Positions 8,794-18,397 are shown, counted from the first letter of the stretch. The stretch: DNA of 64,000 nt from Pseudomonas sp. H3(2019) (GCF_007713465.1 NZ_VMSG01000003.1:1-64000), one strand, 5' to 3'. Made by a program: numbers and translations. The notes: a model not told the origin generated them from the letters alone.

Positions 8794-9833
8794 TGCGTGC
8801 GCGCTTCGATACGCTGTTCGGCCGCCTGTTTGGCGTGCTGTTGCTGGCGATTATCCTGGCGCACCTTCTGGCGTTCTTCTGGTTCCACCATTACGGCCAT
8901 CCCCCGCCCCCTCCACCGCCGGAGTTTTCCGCCGGGTTCAACGGACAACCACCGCCGCCCTTCAAACACAGACCACCGCGGCCCTGGTTTGGCGGCCCGA
9001 TCGTACCGCTGACCTTTCAGCTTATCTCGCTGGTGATTGCCGCCTGGTACGGCGCAAAACTGCTGTCCCGGCCGATTCAACGCTTGAGCGCGGCCGCCGA
9101 GAGCCTCAGTGAAAACCTCGACAGTCCACCGCTAGATGAGTCCGGCCCCCGAGAATCACGGCAGGCGGCGCACACCTTCAACCTGATGCAAAAGCGTATC
9201 CGTGAGCAGGTGCAGCAGCGCTCGCGGATGCTCGGCGCCGTTTCCCATGACCTGCGTACGCCACTGTCGCGGCTCAAGTTGCGCCTGGAGCAGATCGACG
9301 ACATCAAGCTGCAAGGGCAGATGCGGCAGGACCTCGACGACATGATTCGCATGCTCGATGCGACCCTCAGCTACCTGCACGAACAACGTACCAGCGAAGC
9401 CCTGCAGTGGATGGACGTGCAGGCGCTGATCGAATCGCTCTGCGAAAACGCCCAGGACCAGGGCGCTGACGTGCAGGCCAGTGGGCACTGCGCACCGTTG
9501 CAGGTTCAACCGATGGCCCTGCGGTCGTGCATCAACAACTTGCTGGACAATGCCTTGCGGTACGCCGGCCAGGCACTGATCAACCTTGAAGACAGCCGCG
9601 AACAGCTGATCATTCGAGTGATCGACCATGGCCCCGGCATCGCCGCCGACAAACGCGAAGCCGTGTTCGAGCCGTTCTTTCGCCTGGAAGGTTCACGCAA
9701 TCGCAACTCTGGCGGCATTGGACTGGGTATGACCATCGCCCGCGAAGCCGCTCAACGGCTGGGCGGAGCATTAAGCCTGGAAGAAACCCCGGGCGGCGGC
9801 CTGACTGCCGTGGTCTGCCTGCCACGGGTCTGA
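8793..9833 (+). CDS. sensor histidine kinase with Pro/His-rich periplasmic loop
   Basis: A 346-residue inner-membrane kinase, the partner of the overlapping regulator. TM1 is at about 13-30 and TM2 at about 73-90. The periplasmic part is only about 42 residues and strikingly rich in proline and histidine (HHYGHPPPPPPP near 32-43, then QPPPPFKHRPPRPW). A HAMP-like linker follows, then the phospho-acceptor His152 in SHDLRTPLSRL, an N-box (NNLLDNALRYAG) and G-boxes (DHGPGIA, GGIGLGMTIA). Such a small loop cannot hold a folded ligand domain; metal binding or sensing within the membrane is inferred. Confidence 0.93.
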   Translation: MRARFDTLFGRLFGVLLLAIILAHLLAFFWFHHYGHPPPPPPPEFSAGFNGQPPPPFKHRPPRPWFGGPIVPLTFQLISLVIAAWYGAKLLSRPIQRLSAAAESLSENLDSPPLDESGPRESRQAAHTFNLMQKRIREQVQQRSRMLGAVSHDLRTPLSRLKLRLEQIDDIKLQGQMRQDLDDMIRMLDATLSYLHEQRTSEALQWMDVQALIESLCENAQDQGADVQASGHCAPLQVQPMALRSCINNLLDNALRYAGQALINLEDSREQLIIRVIDHGPGIAADKREAVFEPFFRLEGSRNRNSGGIGLGMTIAREAAQRLGGALSLEETPGGGLTAVVCLPRV

Positions 9834-9944
9834 ACAGACTCTGTGTGCTGATTCGTACAAATTCCACATACCCACGACAACTGCTCCCCCGAGGCTGCAT
9901 GGGCCGGTGCCTTCACCGGTTTTATCCATCCAGGGAGTGAGCCC

Positions 9945-10784
9945 ATGATCGGCAGCGTCAGCAGTAACTCCAGCTATACCAGCGCCACCAGCGCGGCCTA
10001 TGCCGCCCGCCTCCAGCAGCGTCAGAAAGAGTTGTTCGCCAAGCTCGACACCAATGGCGACGGAACCGTTTCCAAGGATGAACTGAACAGCGCCCTGGCG
10101 AAGAAAAGCGACAGCCGCGTACTGAACAGCCTGAGCCAGCAATTCAGCAGCCTGGACAGCGATAACAGTGGAGGTCTGAGCAGCCAGGAAATGGCCGCCA
10201 TGACGCCATCGTCCTGCCAAGCCCATAATGATCAGCCACCCAGCACGGAACTGGCCGACACCATGCTCAGCCTCCTGGACAGCAACGGTGACGGCAGCCT
10301 CAGCAGCGATGAGCTGAGCAATGGCCTGACGAAAGCCGGCAGCACCGCCGACAGCAAGAGCCTGTTTGCAGCGCTGGACACGAACAACGACGGGAGCGTG
10401 AGCAAGGACGAGCTGGTTGCCGCCCTCACGCCGCCTCAGCCGCCACAACAACTGTCCAGCCAGTCCCTGTTTGGCCAGCTCGACACCAATGGTGATGGCA
10501 GCATCAGCAGCAGCGAACTGAGCAGCGCCCTGGCCGCGACCTCGTCCACCAGCAGCACCGACAATGGTGCGGCCCTGCTCAAGATGCTCGACACGGACAA
10601 CAGCGGCGGTGTCAGCAGCAACGAATTGAAAGCGGCGCTGCAAACGGGCAGCAGCCAGAACAGCGGGACCATCGATCAAGGCGCAGTGGCCGAGGCGCTG
10701 AGCAAATTGATCGTCAGCATGAATCAGCAGTACTCGCAGGCAAATACCCTGAGTTCAAGCAAAAACCTGAGCGCGGCAGCCTGA
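9945..10784 (+). CDS. six-EF-hand calcium-binding protein (XopAW-like)
   Basis: The protein has 279 residues. Six canonical 12-residue EF-hand loops start at residues 35, 71, 112, 145, 180 and 216 (for example DTNGDGTVSKDE and DSNGDGSLSSDE). Each has acidic or polar ligands at positions 1, 3, 5 and 9 and Glu at 12, so all should bind calcium. Loops 2 and 6 share the variant NSGG at positions 4-7. There is no signal peptide or membrane segment; the N-terminus is Ser/Thr-rich. Related Pseudomonas proteins are often labelled XopAW-type effectors after a Xanthomonas type III effector. No secretion system or chaperone gene is nearby, so export and an effector role are unproven. It follows the kinase gene after 111 bases. 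Confidence 0.88.
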   Translation: MIGSVSSNSSYTSATSAAYAARLQQRQKELFAKLDTNGDGTVSKDELNSALAKKSDSRVLNSLSQQFSSLDSDNSGGLSSQEMAAMTPSSCQAHNDQPPSTELADTMLSLLDSNGDGSLSSDELSNGLTKAGSTADSKSLFAALDTNNDGSVSKDELVAALTPPQPPQQLSSQSLFGQLDTNGDGSISSSELSSALAATSSTSSTDNGAALLKMLDTDNSGGVSSNELKAALQTGSSQNSGTIDQGAVAEALSKLIVSMNQQYSQANTLSSSKNLSAAA

Positions 10785-10789
10785 TACAA

Positions 10790-10865
10790 AAAAGATCGCA
10801 GCCTGCGGCAGCTCCTGCGGTAAATACGAATACCGCGTAGGAGCTGCCGCAGGCTGCGATCTTTT
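10790..10865. repeat. REPIN-type inverted repeat, 30-base arms
   Basis: The arms 10790-10819 and 10836-10865 (AAAAGATCGCAGCCTGCGGC and complement) pair with a single mismatch around 16 bases. The outer A and T runs make it a plausible bidirectional terminator between the convergent EF-hand and transporter genes. It is the same family as the element at 57700-57788. Confidence 0.85.
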
Positions 10866-10875
10866 CACTGGCGAC

Positions 10876-11928
10876 TCAACTCTTGTTGTCAACCCGCGCC
10901 TGACTGTTACTCCAGTCGATCAACAGGCTGTACGCCACGGCCAACAAGGTCGGACCGATAAACAAGCCGATAAAGCCAAAGGCGATCAACCCGCCAAACA
11001 CCCCAAGCAGCACGATCACCAACGGCAAGTTGCCGCCACGGCTGATCAGATAGGGCTTGAGCACGTTGTCGACGCCGCTGATGATGAACGTGCCCCAAAT
11101 GCCGAGGAACACCGCCAGACCGTACTCGCCCTTCCAGGCCAGCCAGGCAGTCGCCGGAATCCACACCAGTGGCGGCCCCATGGGGATCAGGCTGAGCAGG
11201 AACGTGACGATACTCAGCACCAGTGCGCCCGGAATACCGGCAATCAGGAAGCCGATCAACGCCAGGATCGCCTGGGCGGCGGCAGTGCCGATGACGCCGT
11301 TGACCACCCGCTGCACCGTTCCGGCGACCAGTTCGATGTAATAACCGGCACGCTCGCCGATCAGCCGTTCCAGCAGACGGTGAGCAAACATCGCCAACCG
11401 TGGGCCGTCCCGATAGAAAAAGAACACGAAAACGATGCTCAAGGTCAGCTCGAGAATCCCTCCGCCGATCTGCGCACTGCGCGCCAGCAACCAGTTACCG
11501 ACCTGTCCCAGATAGGGTTTGACCGCCAACAACAGCGCCGCACCTTGCTGATCAAGGCTGTTCCAGAGCCCAACCAGCCGTTCGCCAACCAGGGGTATCC
11601 CGGCCAGCCACACCGGTGCCGCCGGCAAGCCGTCAACCTGAACGTCCTTGAGAAACACCGTGGCATCGCGCACATGATCGGCCAGGTTAAAACCGAGCCA
11701 CACCAACGGCACCGCCACCAGCACCATCCAGCCGAGCGTCAGTAACGCCGCCGCGAGGGATTCGTGACCATTGAGCCAGCGAGTCAGCAAGCGCATCAGC
11801 GGCCAACTGGCGAACGCCAGCACCGCGCCCCAGAACAGCGCCGACCAAAAGGGCGCCATCACCCAGAAGCTGGCACCGAACAACACCAGAAGCAGGATCT
11901 GCACCAACAGGCGATCGTTATTGATCAT
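10876..11928 (-). CDS. AI-2E family transporter (PerM/YdiK-like membrane protein)
   Basis: A 350-residue inner-membrane protein with about seven to eight hydrophobic helices. These include an N-terminal pair (ILLLVLFGASFWVMAPFW; ALFWGAVLAFASWPL) and the family's C-terminal signature region with PYLISRGGNLPLVIVLLGVF and GLIAFGFIGLFIGPTLLAV. The family was named from E. coli TqsA (AI-2 export), but members act on varied substrates, including sodium/proton exchange, so the substrate here is open. It converges on the EF-hand gene; DUF4892 lies upstream after 71 bases. Confidence 0.88.
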   Translation of the reverse strand: MINNDRLLVQILLLVLFGASFWVMAPFWSALFWGAVLAFASWPLMRLLTRWLNGHESLAAALLTLGWMVLVAVPLVWLGFNLADHVRDATVFLKDVQVDGLPAAPVWLAGIPLVGERLVGLWNSLDQQGAALLLAVKPYLGQVGNWLLARSAQIGGGILELTLSIVFVFFFYRDGPRLAMFAHRLLERLIGERAGYYIELVAGTVQRVVNGVIGTAAAQAILALIGFLIAGIPGALVLSIVTFLLSLIPMGPPLVWIPATAWLAWKGEYGLAVFLGIWGTFIISGVDNVLKPYLISRGGNLPLVIVLLGVFGGLIAFGFIGLFIGPTLLAVAYSLLIDWSNSQARVDNKS

Positions 11929-11999
11929 GAAAAATCTCGAGCAAGGTCAATCAACAAAAAGTAGGCGAACGGCCAATGGCACGTTCACCGAGGGAAAAA

Positions 12000-12806
12000 C
12001 TATCGCAGGAACTCGATGTGCAGGCCGGTTGCTGGCACGTTGCCGAGTTCCATCCGCGCCGCACGTACGCCCTGCCCGACCAGCGCCTGACGCCAGGCTT
12101 CGGCGCTGGCTCCGGAAACACTGACGCGCAAAGTCGTATCGAGGTTCAATCCGCGCGACAGCAACGTCAGCCAAACCGGTTGCGGATCGCCCGTCAACCG
12201 CGGCAGGTCCAGCACGCCGGTGTCCTTGAGCTGACGCAGCAGGGTCGCCGAGGTCGGCAACAACTCACCCAATGGCGTAGTGGCGTCGAACTGTTCGACG
12301 TGCAGATAGGCTTTTCGATTGCCGCGAGTGATGCCGTAAAGCGCCAACAACGAGTTGTCCTGTGGTGCCGCGAGTCGCAGCAGCAAATAAGCCTGTTGAT
12401 CGTCGGCGCCATAGAGTTTGGCGTTGCCGAACACTTCATTGGCCCACAGGCTGCTTTCGCCGCAATCGCGGGCCTGGCACCAGAACAACAGTTCGGCGCC
12501 CTGCTTCTGCAAGGCTTCGCGAGCGGCGGTGAAGGCCTCGGTGGACGAATGTTCCGGCGGCAACTCGTAGGTCACCGAGGTCGCTTTTCCGCGGGCACTG
12601 ACCTGGCCATCAAAACGCAGCTGGCCGCTGATTTTGCGGATTGAGCCCATGGGGTAGATCCGTTCAAGCTCGGCAGCCGGGCGATAGTCGACGATCTGCG
12701 CATCGGCCAGACGTGGCACCAGCGGCAAATCGTGACTTCCCGGTACATCGGCGGCAAACACCAGCGAACTGAAACACCCCAGCCCCAACAAACAGATCAA
12801 GCGCAT
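12000..12806 (-). CDS. DUF4892 family secreted protein
   Basis: A 268-residue protein with a clear type I signal peptide (MRLICLLGLGCFSSLVFA, cleavage before ADV), so it is probably periplasmic. The mature part shows the DUF4892 pattern: an N-terminal DLPLVPRLADAQIVDY segment, a central GAELLFWCQARDCGESSLWA with two conserved cysteines that could form a disulphide, then a region carrying TYELPPEHSSTEAF upstream of it. The C-terminal about 70 residues (TTLRVSVSGASAEAWRQALV) look like a small alpha/beta domain. Function is unknown. The start at 12806 is chosen because it begins exactly at the signal peptide; the frame is open to 12833. Confidence 0.82.
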   Translation of the reverse strand: MRLICLLGLGCFSSLVFAADVPGSHDLPLVPRLADAQIVDYRPAAELERIYPMGSIRKISGQLRFDGQVSARGKATSVTYELPPEHSSTEAFTAAREALQKQGAELLFWCQARDCGESSLWANEVFGNAKLYGADDQQAYLLLRLAAPQDNSLLALYGITRGNRKAYLHVEQFDATTPLGELLPTSATLLRQLKDTGVLDLPRLTGDPQPVWLTLLSRGLNLDTTLRVSVSGASAEAWRQALVGQGVRAARMELGNVPATGLHIEFLR

Positions 12807-12829
12807 GCTGTTCAACCTTGAAGGTACTC

Positions 12830-13489
12830 TCATCGGATCAGCATGGCCTGAGCGCCTTTGACGACATTCGCGTCGTCGTTACGCGGTGGAATCTGCAAGC
12901 CACGCTGCACCGCCGGGCGAGCTTCCATCGCCGCCATCCAGCGTTGCAAGGCGGGTAAACCGTCCACCGAAACGCCCGACCATTCATGGCCACGGACCCA
13001 CGGATAAGTGGCGATGTCAGCAATGCTGTAGTCATCGGCCAGGTACTCGACCGTTTCCAGGCGCGTGTTCAGCACTTCATACAAACGCCGGGTTTCATGC
13101 TGATAACGGTCGATGGCGCCCTGAAGCTTTTCCGGGAAGTAACGGAAAAATACGTTGGCCTGGCCCTGCATCGGACCAATGCCGCCCATCTGAAACATCA
13201 GCCACTGGATCGCCACCGATCGCCCTTTCGGGTCTTTGGGCAGCAGTTTCCCACTTAGTTCAGCCAAGTAGATGAGAATCGCGCCAGACTCGAACACGGC
13301 GAAATCACCGTTGTCCCGATCGACAATCGCCGGAATCCGGCCATTGGGATTGATCTTGAGAAACGCTGGAGCCTTTTGTTCCTTTTTGTCGAAACTCAAG
13401 ACATGCACCGTGTAGGGCATGCCGAGCTCCTCGAGCACGATAGAGACCTTGTGGCCATTCGGAGTTGCAGCGGTGTAGAGATCTATCAT
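12830..13489 (-). CDS. glutathione S-transferase, YfcG/Nu-class-like
   Basis: A 219-residue cytoplasmic GST. The N-terminal thioredoxin-like domain begins [20 protein letters not shown]; the TPNGHK motif and later NPNGRIPAI and [10 protein letters not shown] are typical of the YfcG/YghU group, which have disulphide-bond reductase activity with glutathione. The helical domain contains [13 protein letters not shown] and the family N-capping region [13 protein letters not shown]. The start at 13489 fits the family; the open frame continues to 13543. Its stop lies 23 bases from the DUF4892 start, so the two may be cotranscribed. Confidence 0.92.
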   Translation of the reverse strand: MIDLYTAATPNGHKVSIVLEELGMPYTVHVLSFDKKEQKAPAFLKINPNGRIPAIVDRDNGDFAVFESGAILIYLAELSGKLLPKDPKGRSVAIQWLMFQMGGIGPMQGQANVFFRYFPEKLQGAIDRYQHETRRLYEVLNTRLETVEYLADDYSIADIATYPWVRGHEWSGVSVDGLPALQRWMAAMEARPAVQRGLQIPPRNDDANVVKGAQAMLIR

Positions 13490-13539
13490 GGTTGTCTCCC
13501 ATTTCAACCCGCCCAGCCTCGACAGTTGCCCGCTGCAAG

Positions 13540-14391
13540 TCAAGGAACGGCGAAGAACCGATTGAAACAGTCTGCAACAAGGGCGGCGCCGGGCTCGTCA
13601 TTCAGATGCAAATGATGGCCGCCGGGCAGCTGTTCACGGCTAAAGGGTAGACGCTCCAGCAATTCCGGATGTTTGGCGAGCATGCCGTCAGCAGCGACCA
13701 CCAATTGTGCAGGACAACTGATGCGCTGAACGAAGGACATCGCCTGTTCATCGGTCAGGCGCAGTGGCGACGCCAGCGTCAGGCGACTGTCGGTGCGCCA
13801 GGTGTAGCCGCCCGGCACGGGCATCAAACCCCGCTGAGCGAGTAATTCGGCGGCTTCACGACTGACCGCGACCAGGCCTTTCATGCGCGCGTCGATGGCT
13901 CGATCCAGGGTGTTGTAGACCGGTTTGCGCTTTTCTTGCAGATCCAGTTGCGCTTGCAGGGCCATGCCCATGCGTTCAGCGGCGTTGTCGTGAGCGGCGG
14001 TGGGCGGAATCACCCCGTCGATCAGCGCCAGGTGCGTCACGCGCTCGGGCAAGGCACCGGCGAGCACCACCGAAACGATTGCGCCCAAGGAATGGCCGAG
14101 CAGCGCAAAACGCTTCCAGCCCATCTGCTGCGCGACTTGCAGCACATCGTGAGCATAATCCCACAGCGCATAACCGGCGCCCAATGGCCGATGCCCGGAA
14201 TGCCCATGGCCGGCCATGTCCAGCGCGACAATGCGCAGACCTTCAAGCTTCGGCGCCAGTCGCGCAAAGCTGTTGGCGTTATCGAGCCAACCGTGCAAGG
14301 CAATCACCGGCAGGCCGTCTTCGGGGCCGAACAGGTGCGCGGCCAACTCGATGTGCGGCAGGCTCAGGCGGACTTCTTCGACGCTGCTCAT
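13540..14391 (-). CDS. alpha/beta hydrolase
   Basis: A 283-residue alpha/beta hydrolase. It shows the oxyanion motif [11 protein letters not shown] (about 31-41), the nucleophile elbow GHSLGA and the C-terminal histidine in [10 protein letters not shown]. The start at 14391 is firm: GGAG lies six bases upstream, and its ATG overlaps the TGA of the preceding hydrolase gene (ATGA), indicating translational coupling. The substrate is unknown; the fold covers esterases, lipases and lactonases. Downstream on the same strand is the GST. Confidence 0.9.
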   Translation of the reverse strand: MSSVEEVRLSLPHIELAAHLFGPEDGLPVIALHGWLDNANSFARLAPKLEGLRIVALDMAGHGHSGHRPLGAGYALWDYAHDVLQVAQQMGWKRFALLGHSLGAIVSVVLAGALPERVTHLALIDGVIPPTAAHDNAAERMGMALQAQLDLQEKRKPVYNTLDRAIDARMKGLVAVSREAAELLAQRGLMPVPGGYTWRTDSRLTLASPLRLTDEQAMSFVQRISCPAQLVVAADGMLAKHPELLERLPFSREQLPGGHHLHLNDEPGAALVADCFNRFFAVP

Positions 14392-15194
14392 GCGCAACTC
14401 CGCTCGCTACGCCCGTCCCAACGGTTGAACAGGTTTTTCAGCAACATCGCGGTGTCTTGCGGGCGCTCGAGGGGAAACATGTGGCCGCCGGGCATCGTCA
14501 GCGACTCGCCTTGCGGCATACGCCCGACGAAGCTTGCGTGATGGCGCATGACCACCCGGCTCTGCCGGCCACGAACCACCGCCAGCGGTACTTTCAACTG
14601 GCGAGGACGGCCTGGACTTATGTGCGGAACGCCACGGTAGATGCTGATCTCGGTGGCCGGATCAAAGCGCAGGCGCAGGCGATCACCGACCTGGTGCAGG
14701 CCGTGTTGCAAGTACGCATCGAGGCAGTCCGGATCGAAACTGCGAAACAGGGTTTTACCGGCGAAATAGCGGCGCGCCGATTCCAGATCGGCAAATTCCT
14801 CGCGACGCCCCAAGGTGCGGCCGGCCGGGGTCAAACGGTCGATAAAGCCAAAACGCTTGGCCGCGCGAATGACCCACTGATCGGGGCGCGTCAACACCGG
14901 CGAATCGAGCATCACCACACCGCGATACAGCTCAGGACAACGCAGGGCCGCGTGCAGGTGCAAGACGCCACCAAAGGAATGACCAACGCCCCACACCGGT
15001 TCGGCTTGTTGTTCCAGGTGATGGATCAGTTCATCCACCAGGTTGAGCCAGTTATCGTCGGCCGGGAACCGCGGGTCATGGGCGTGCTGCTGCAGGTGCG
15101 CAACCTGGTACTCCGGCGCCAGCGCGGCAAACAACTTGCCGTAAGTGCCTGAAGGAAAGCCATTGGCATGGGCGAAAAAAATCTGCTGCGACAT
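14388..15194 (-). CDS. alpha/beta hydrolase, second of an overlapping pair
   Basis: A 268-residue alpha/beta hydrolase with an FAHANGFPSGTY motif at the oxyanion position (about 7-18). The nucleophile elbow is GHSFGG and the catalytic histidine is in PGGHMFPLERP. The HANGF start separates it from the next hydrolase, so the pair does not look like a recent duplication. It is the first gene of a run coupled to the second hydrolase by a four-base overlap. The 191 bases upstream separate it from the divergent RHS gene. Confidence 0.9.
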   Translation of the reverse strand: MSQQIFFAHANGFPSGTYGKLFAALAPEYQVAHLQQHAHDPRFPADDNWLNLVDELIHHLEQQAEPVWGVGHSFGGVLHLHAALRCPELYRGVVMLDSPVLTRPDQWVIRAAKRFGFIDRLTPAGRTLGRREEFADLESARRYFAGKTLFRSFDPDCLDAYLQHGLHQVGDRLRLRFDPATEISIYRGVPHISPGRPRQLKVPLAVVRGRQSRVVMRHHASFVGRMPQGESLTMPGGHMFPLERPQDTAMLLKNLFNRWDGRSERSCA

Positions 15195-15385
15195 AACGGC
15201 GCGTCCATAAACGAAATCAGGTGTTGATTGTCCGTAAGACGCAAGCTCACAGCAATGACCGTAACTGCCAGGAATGATGACAGTCAGGCCAAGGCTATGG
15301 GCTACCTGTTACTTCTGACAGTTGACAGTGGGCCTGTTCAGGTCGAAAAGGACCTGTCCCCAAACGTCGTTGATCCGGGTAGTCC

Positions 15386-18367
15386 ATGACACACGCCAAC
15401 ACACCGACCCTTGCAGTGATCGACCCTCGCGGGCTAGCAGTGCGGGCGGTGGCCTATCATCGACGCAAGGCGGGCGAAACGGCGGAGTCACACATTACTC
15501 AGCAGGTCTACGATACAGCTGGGCGCGCCGTCCACAGCCGTGACCCACGTCTGTTTCAGTTGCTTGAAGGCGGCTCAGGCGAGGCAGTCAACCAGTCCAC
15601 GGTATTCAGCCTCTCGGGCGCGGCACTGCTGTCCGACAACAGCGACGCCGGATGGCGGCTGGGGTTGCTTGGTGCGGCCGGGCAACGGCTGCAAGGCTGG
15701 GACCAAAAACGCAACCACAGCCGCGCGATCCATGACGATTTGCTACGGCCGAGTGCCGTTTTCGAGCAGGCTCTCGGTGAACCGGAACGCTGTACCGGAC
15801 GTTTTTCCTACGCCGACGCCACAGAAGAAGCCGCCGTCCACAACCGCTGCGGTCGGTTGATCCGCCATGACGATACGACCGGCACCCAACACTTCACGGA
15901 ATTCAGTCTTGCGGGCGCGCCCCTTGAGCAGTCTCGACAATTCATCGCTGACCCACAGTGGTCGGTGAATTGGCCCGAACTCGAAACCGAACGCGACGCC
16001 TTGCTGGAACTCGAACCCGCGACTACTCGTTTGCGCTACAACGCCATTGGCGAACCGTGCGAACAGACCGACGCCGAAGGTAACCGGCAAACTTTCAGTC
16101 AGACCCGCGCCGGGGAACTGCGAGAGGTACGTCTGAAACTGGGGAATGCTGCCGAAGAGAAGACGCTGGTCAGTGCCATCCACTACAACGCCTTCGGCCA
16201 GATTGAACAGCAACGTGCCGGCAATGGGGTGGTGTCCTGCGCGACCTATTCAGCCGAGGACGGCCGGCTACTCCAGCTCAAGGCGCAGGCCCAGGGAAAA
16301 GCAGCGCGGCAGGACCTGACCTACGACTACGATCCCGCGGGCAATATCCGCAGCATCAGCGACGCTAGCCAGTCGATTCGCTACTTCCGCAATCAGCGCG
16401 TGGCTGCGATCAATACCTACGAGTACGACAGCCTCTATCGATTGATCTTTGCCTGCGGCCGGCAAATTCGTAATGTTTCGAGCGGCCCGCACTTGCCGGC
16501 CTTTCAGTCACCCGCCGACCCCGGCCAGCTTGAAAACTTCCAGCAGACCTACCACTACGACCCCGCAGGCAACCTCGAACTGCTGCAACACACTGCCGAC
16601 AGTGGCAGCCGCACAGAACACACTGCTGTCGCCGCACTCAACAACCGCAGTCTGCCATACAGCGCTGACGGTAAACGCCCTGGCGAAGACGATATTCGCG
16701 CCGCTTACGACCGCAATGGCAATCTGAACACGTTACAACCCGGCCAACCCCTGCTCTGGGACCCGCGCAACCAGTTGCGTCAGGTCGATCAGGTGGTGCG
16801 TGACGATGAGCCCAACGATGCCGAATACTACCTTTACGACGACAGCGGCCAACGCCAGCGAAAAATCCGTACGGCTTACACCGGTAAACTGACCCGTACC
16901 CACGAAACCCGCTATCTGCCGGGGCTGGAAATTCGTACAACCCCCGAGGAAACCCTGCACGTCATCACGGTGCAGGCCGGACGCTGCTCGGTGCAGGTGC
17001 TGCACTGGAAAAACGGCCAGCGCGCGGACATTCCCGAGAATCAGCATCGCTACACGTTCAGCGATCACCTGGGCTCCAGCACACTGGAGCTCGATGAGCA
17101 GGCCGAACTCATCAGCCAGGAATGTTATTACCCCTATGGCGCAACGTGCTGGTGGGCCGGACGGGACAAGGTCGAAGCGAGCTACAAGACCCTTCGCTAC
17201 TCAGGCAAGGAGCGGGATGCAACGGGGTTGTATTACTACGGCCACCGGTACTACCTAGCTTGGCGTCAGCGCTGGTTGAGCGCCGACCCGGCGGGGCCAA
17301 CGGATGGGTTGAATCTGTATGCAATGGTTCACGGAAATCCGGTGGGTCATGTGGACATAGCCGGGCTGGCAGATGATCACGCACAAGCCGTACGAACCGG
17401 ACAACTTCGCGATGCGTCTTCATCAGCCTTTGTCCGTGACTTCATTTCCAGAGGTATGGGGGGGCTGGCGCAAATGTCGACCGTTGCAGCACTCAACACC
17501 TTGAGGCCCAGTCATGCCAGCAACACTGCGCTGGAAATAACCGCCGGTGCGCTTGAGGGAATTGCCGTCGGGATTGTCGGGGGAGGCTTGGCTGCCCGAC
17601 TTCATCGTCATGCTGTGGCAGTCGGCGCCGTAGCTGGATTGCTGATAGGTGTTTCACCAGCAGCATGGAGTCATGACGGTGGATCAACGGACGAATCAGA
17701 AATAGAACTTAACCAGGTTGCTATCAACCGAATAGGCGCGGCAGTCGGTGCAATCACTCGAGAAATTTCACAGCAAATACTCAGGGGGCATGGTGCAAAC
17801 TTTCCCTGGGGGAGCGTCAGTTTGCGGCAACGGCTGCCGACCTTCCATCGCACGGCAGCAGCCTATGCAATAACCAATGTGCTCAACGGAGCATTCGGTC
17901 GACTCGTACCGGAATCAATCCGCAGCTGGATCAGCCCTTTGATGGAGGGGACAGACGGGTTTGTCGGTACATGGCTACGGGGGCGTCATCCAGAAACAAC
18001 GTACGCTGCGGGCACCACCGCGCTGCAGACACCGCCATTCGTCGATACCGCGTTTGGAGCGGCTGGCAGGATTACCTCCAGCCAGTTCGCTTTCGGCGTG
18101 ATTACGGCGGTTGAAGCCGTGACTGCCCACATCACCGGTTTACCCGTCTCAGAACGCGGGGAGTCGGTGAACATGATAAGTGGCGCCATCAGCGGCGGCT
18201 TCTTGTCGCTCACGGACTATCGCGCTGGCGTCATGCAAGTCGCTCAAGATGGCTATCGTGGATTTCGGCCGCAAGTCGTAGACAGCATGAATTCGGATGT
18301 GCAGACAACGACGGCCAGATTCCCCGGCAGACAGATCCAGCGACGCCATAGCTACACAAATGCTTGA
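15386..18367 (+). CDS. TccC-like RHS-repeat protein with an unassigned C-terminal domain
   Basis: A 993-residue protein resembling TccC, the cargo half of insecticidal toxin complexes. The first about 660 residues are RHS/YD repeats (for example LTYDYDPAGNIRSI and YHYDPAGNLELL). They end in the RHS core RYYLAWRQRWLSADPAGPTD, followed by GLNLYAMVHGNPVGHVDIAG. The aspartates of the core, needed for self-cleavage in TccC, are present. The remaining about 325 residues are the variable region expected to be the toxin. It has a Gly/Ala-rich hydrophobic stretch (LEGIAVGIVGGGLAARL; VAVGAVAGLLIGVSPAAW) and no motif I recognise. There is no signal peptide. No TcA or TcB gene and no obvious immunity gene lie in the window; the next gene is on the other strand and is a thioesterase. 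Confidence 0.88.
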   Translation: MTHANTPTLAVIDPRGLAVRAVAYHRRKAGETAESHITQQVYDTAGRAVHSRDPRLFQLLEGGSGEAVNQSTVFSLSGAALLSDNSDAGWRLGLLGAAGQRLQGWDQKRNHSRAIHDDLLRPSAVFEQALGEPERCTGRFSYADATEEAAVHNRCGRLIRHDDTTGTQHFTEFSLAGAPLEQSRQFIADPQWSVNWPELETERDALLELEPATTRLRYNAIGEPCEQTDAEGNRQTFSQTRAGELREVRLKLGNAAEEKTLVSAIHYNAFGQIEQQRAGNGVVSCATYSAEDGRLLQLKAQAQGKAARQDLTYDYDPAGNIRSISDASQSIRYFRNQRVAAINTYEYDSLYRLIFACGRQIRNVSSGPHLPAFQSPADPGQLENFQQTYHYDPAGNLELLQHTADSGSRTEHTAVAALNNRSLPYSADGKRPGEDDIRAAYDRNGNLNTLQPGQPLLWDPRNQLRQVDQVVRDDEPNDAEYYLYDDSGQRQRKIRTAYTGKLTRTHETRYLPGLEIRTTPEETLHVITVQAGRCSVQVLHWKNGQRADIPENQHRYTFSDHLGSSTLELDEQAELISQECYYPYGATCWWAGRDKVEASYKTLRYSGKERDATGLYYYGHRYYLAWRQRWLSADPAGPTDGLNLYAMVHGNPVGHVDIAGLADDHAQAVRTGQLRDASSSAFVRDFISRGMGGLAQMSTVAALNTLRPSHASNTALEITAGALEGIAVGIVGGGLAARLHRHAVAVGAVAGLLIGVSPAAWSHDGGSTDESEIELNQVAINRIGAAVGAITREISQQILRGHGANFPWGSVSLRQRLPTFHRTAAAYAITNVLNGAFGRLVPESIRSWISPLMEGTDGFVGTWLRGRHPETTYAAGTTALQTPPFVDTAFGAAGRITSSQFAFGVITAVEAVTAHITGLPVSERGESVNMISGAISGGFLSLTDYRAGVMQVAQDGYRGFRPQVVDSMNSDVQTTTARFPGRQIQRRHSYTNA

Positions 18368-18397
18368 ATCCAACGACGGAGGAACCGTCCAATACGA

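Noticed and set aside
15316..15356. TTGACAG repeats and CAGGTC/GACCTG hairpin before the RHS gene as a promoter
   Set aside because: TTGACA is present, but no acceptable -10 box lies at the right distance, so I did not list a promoter.
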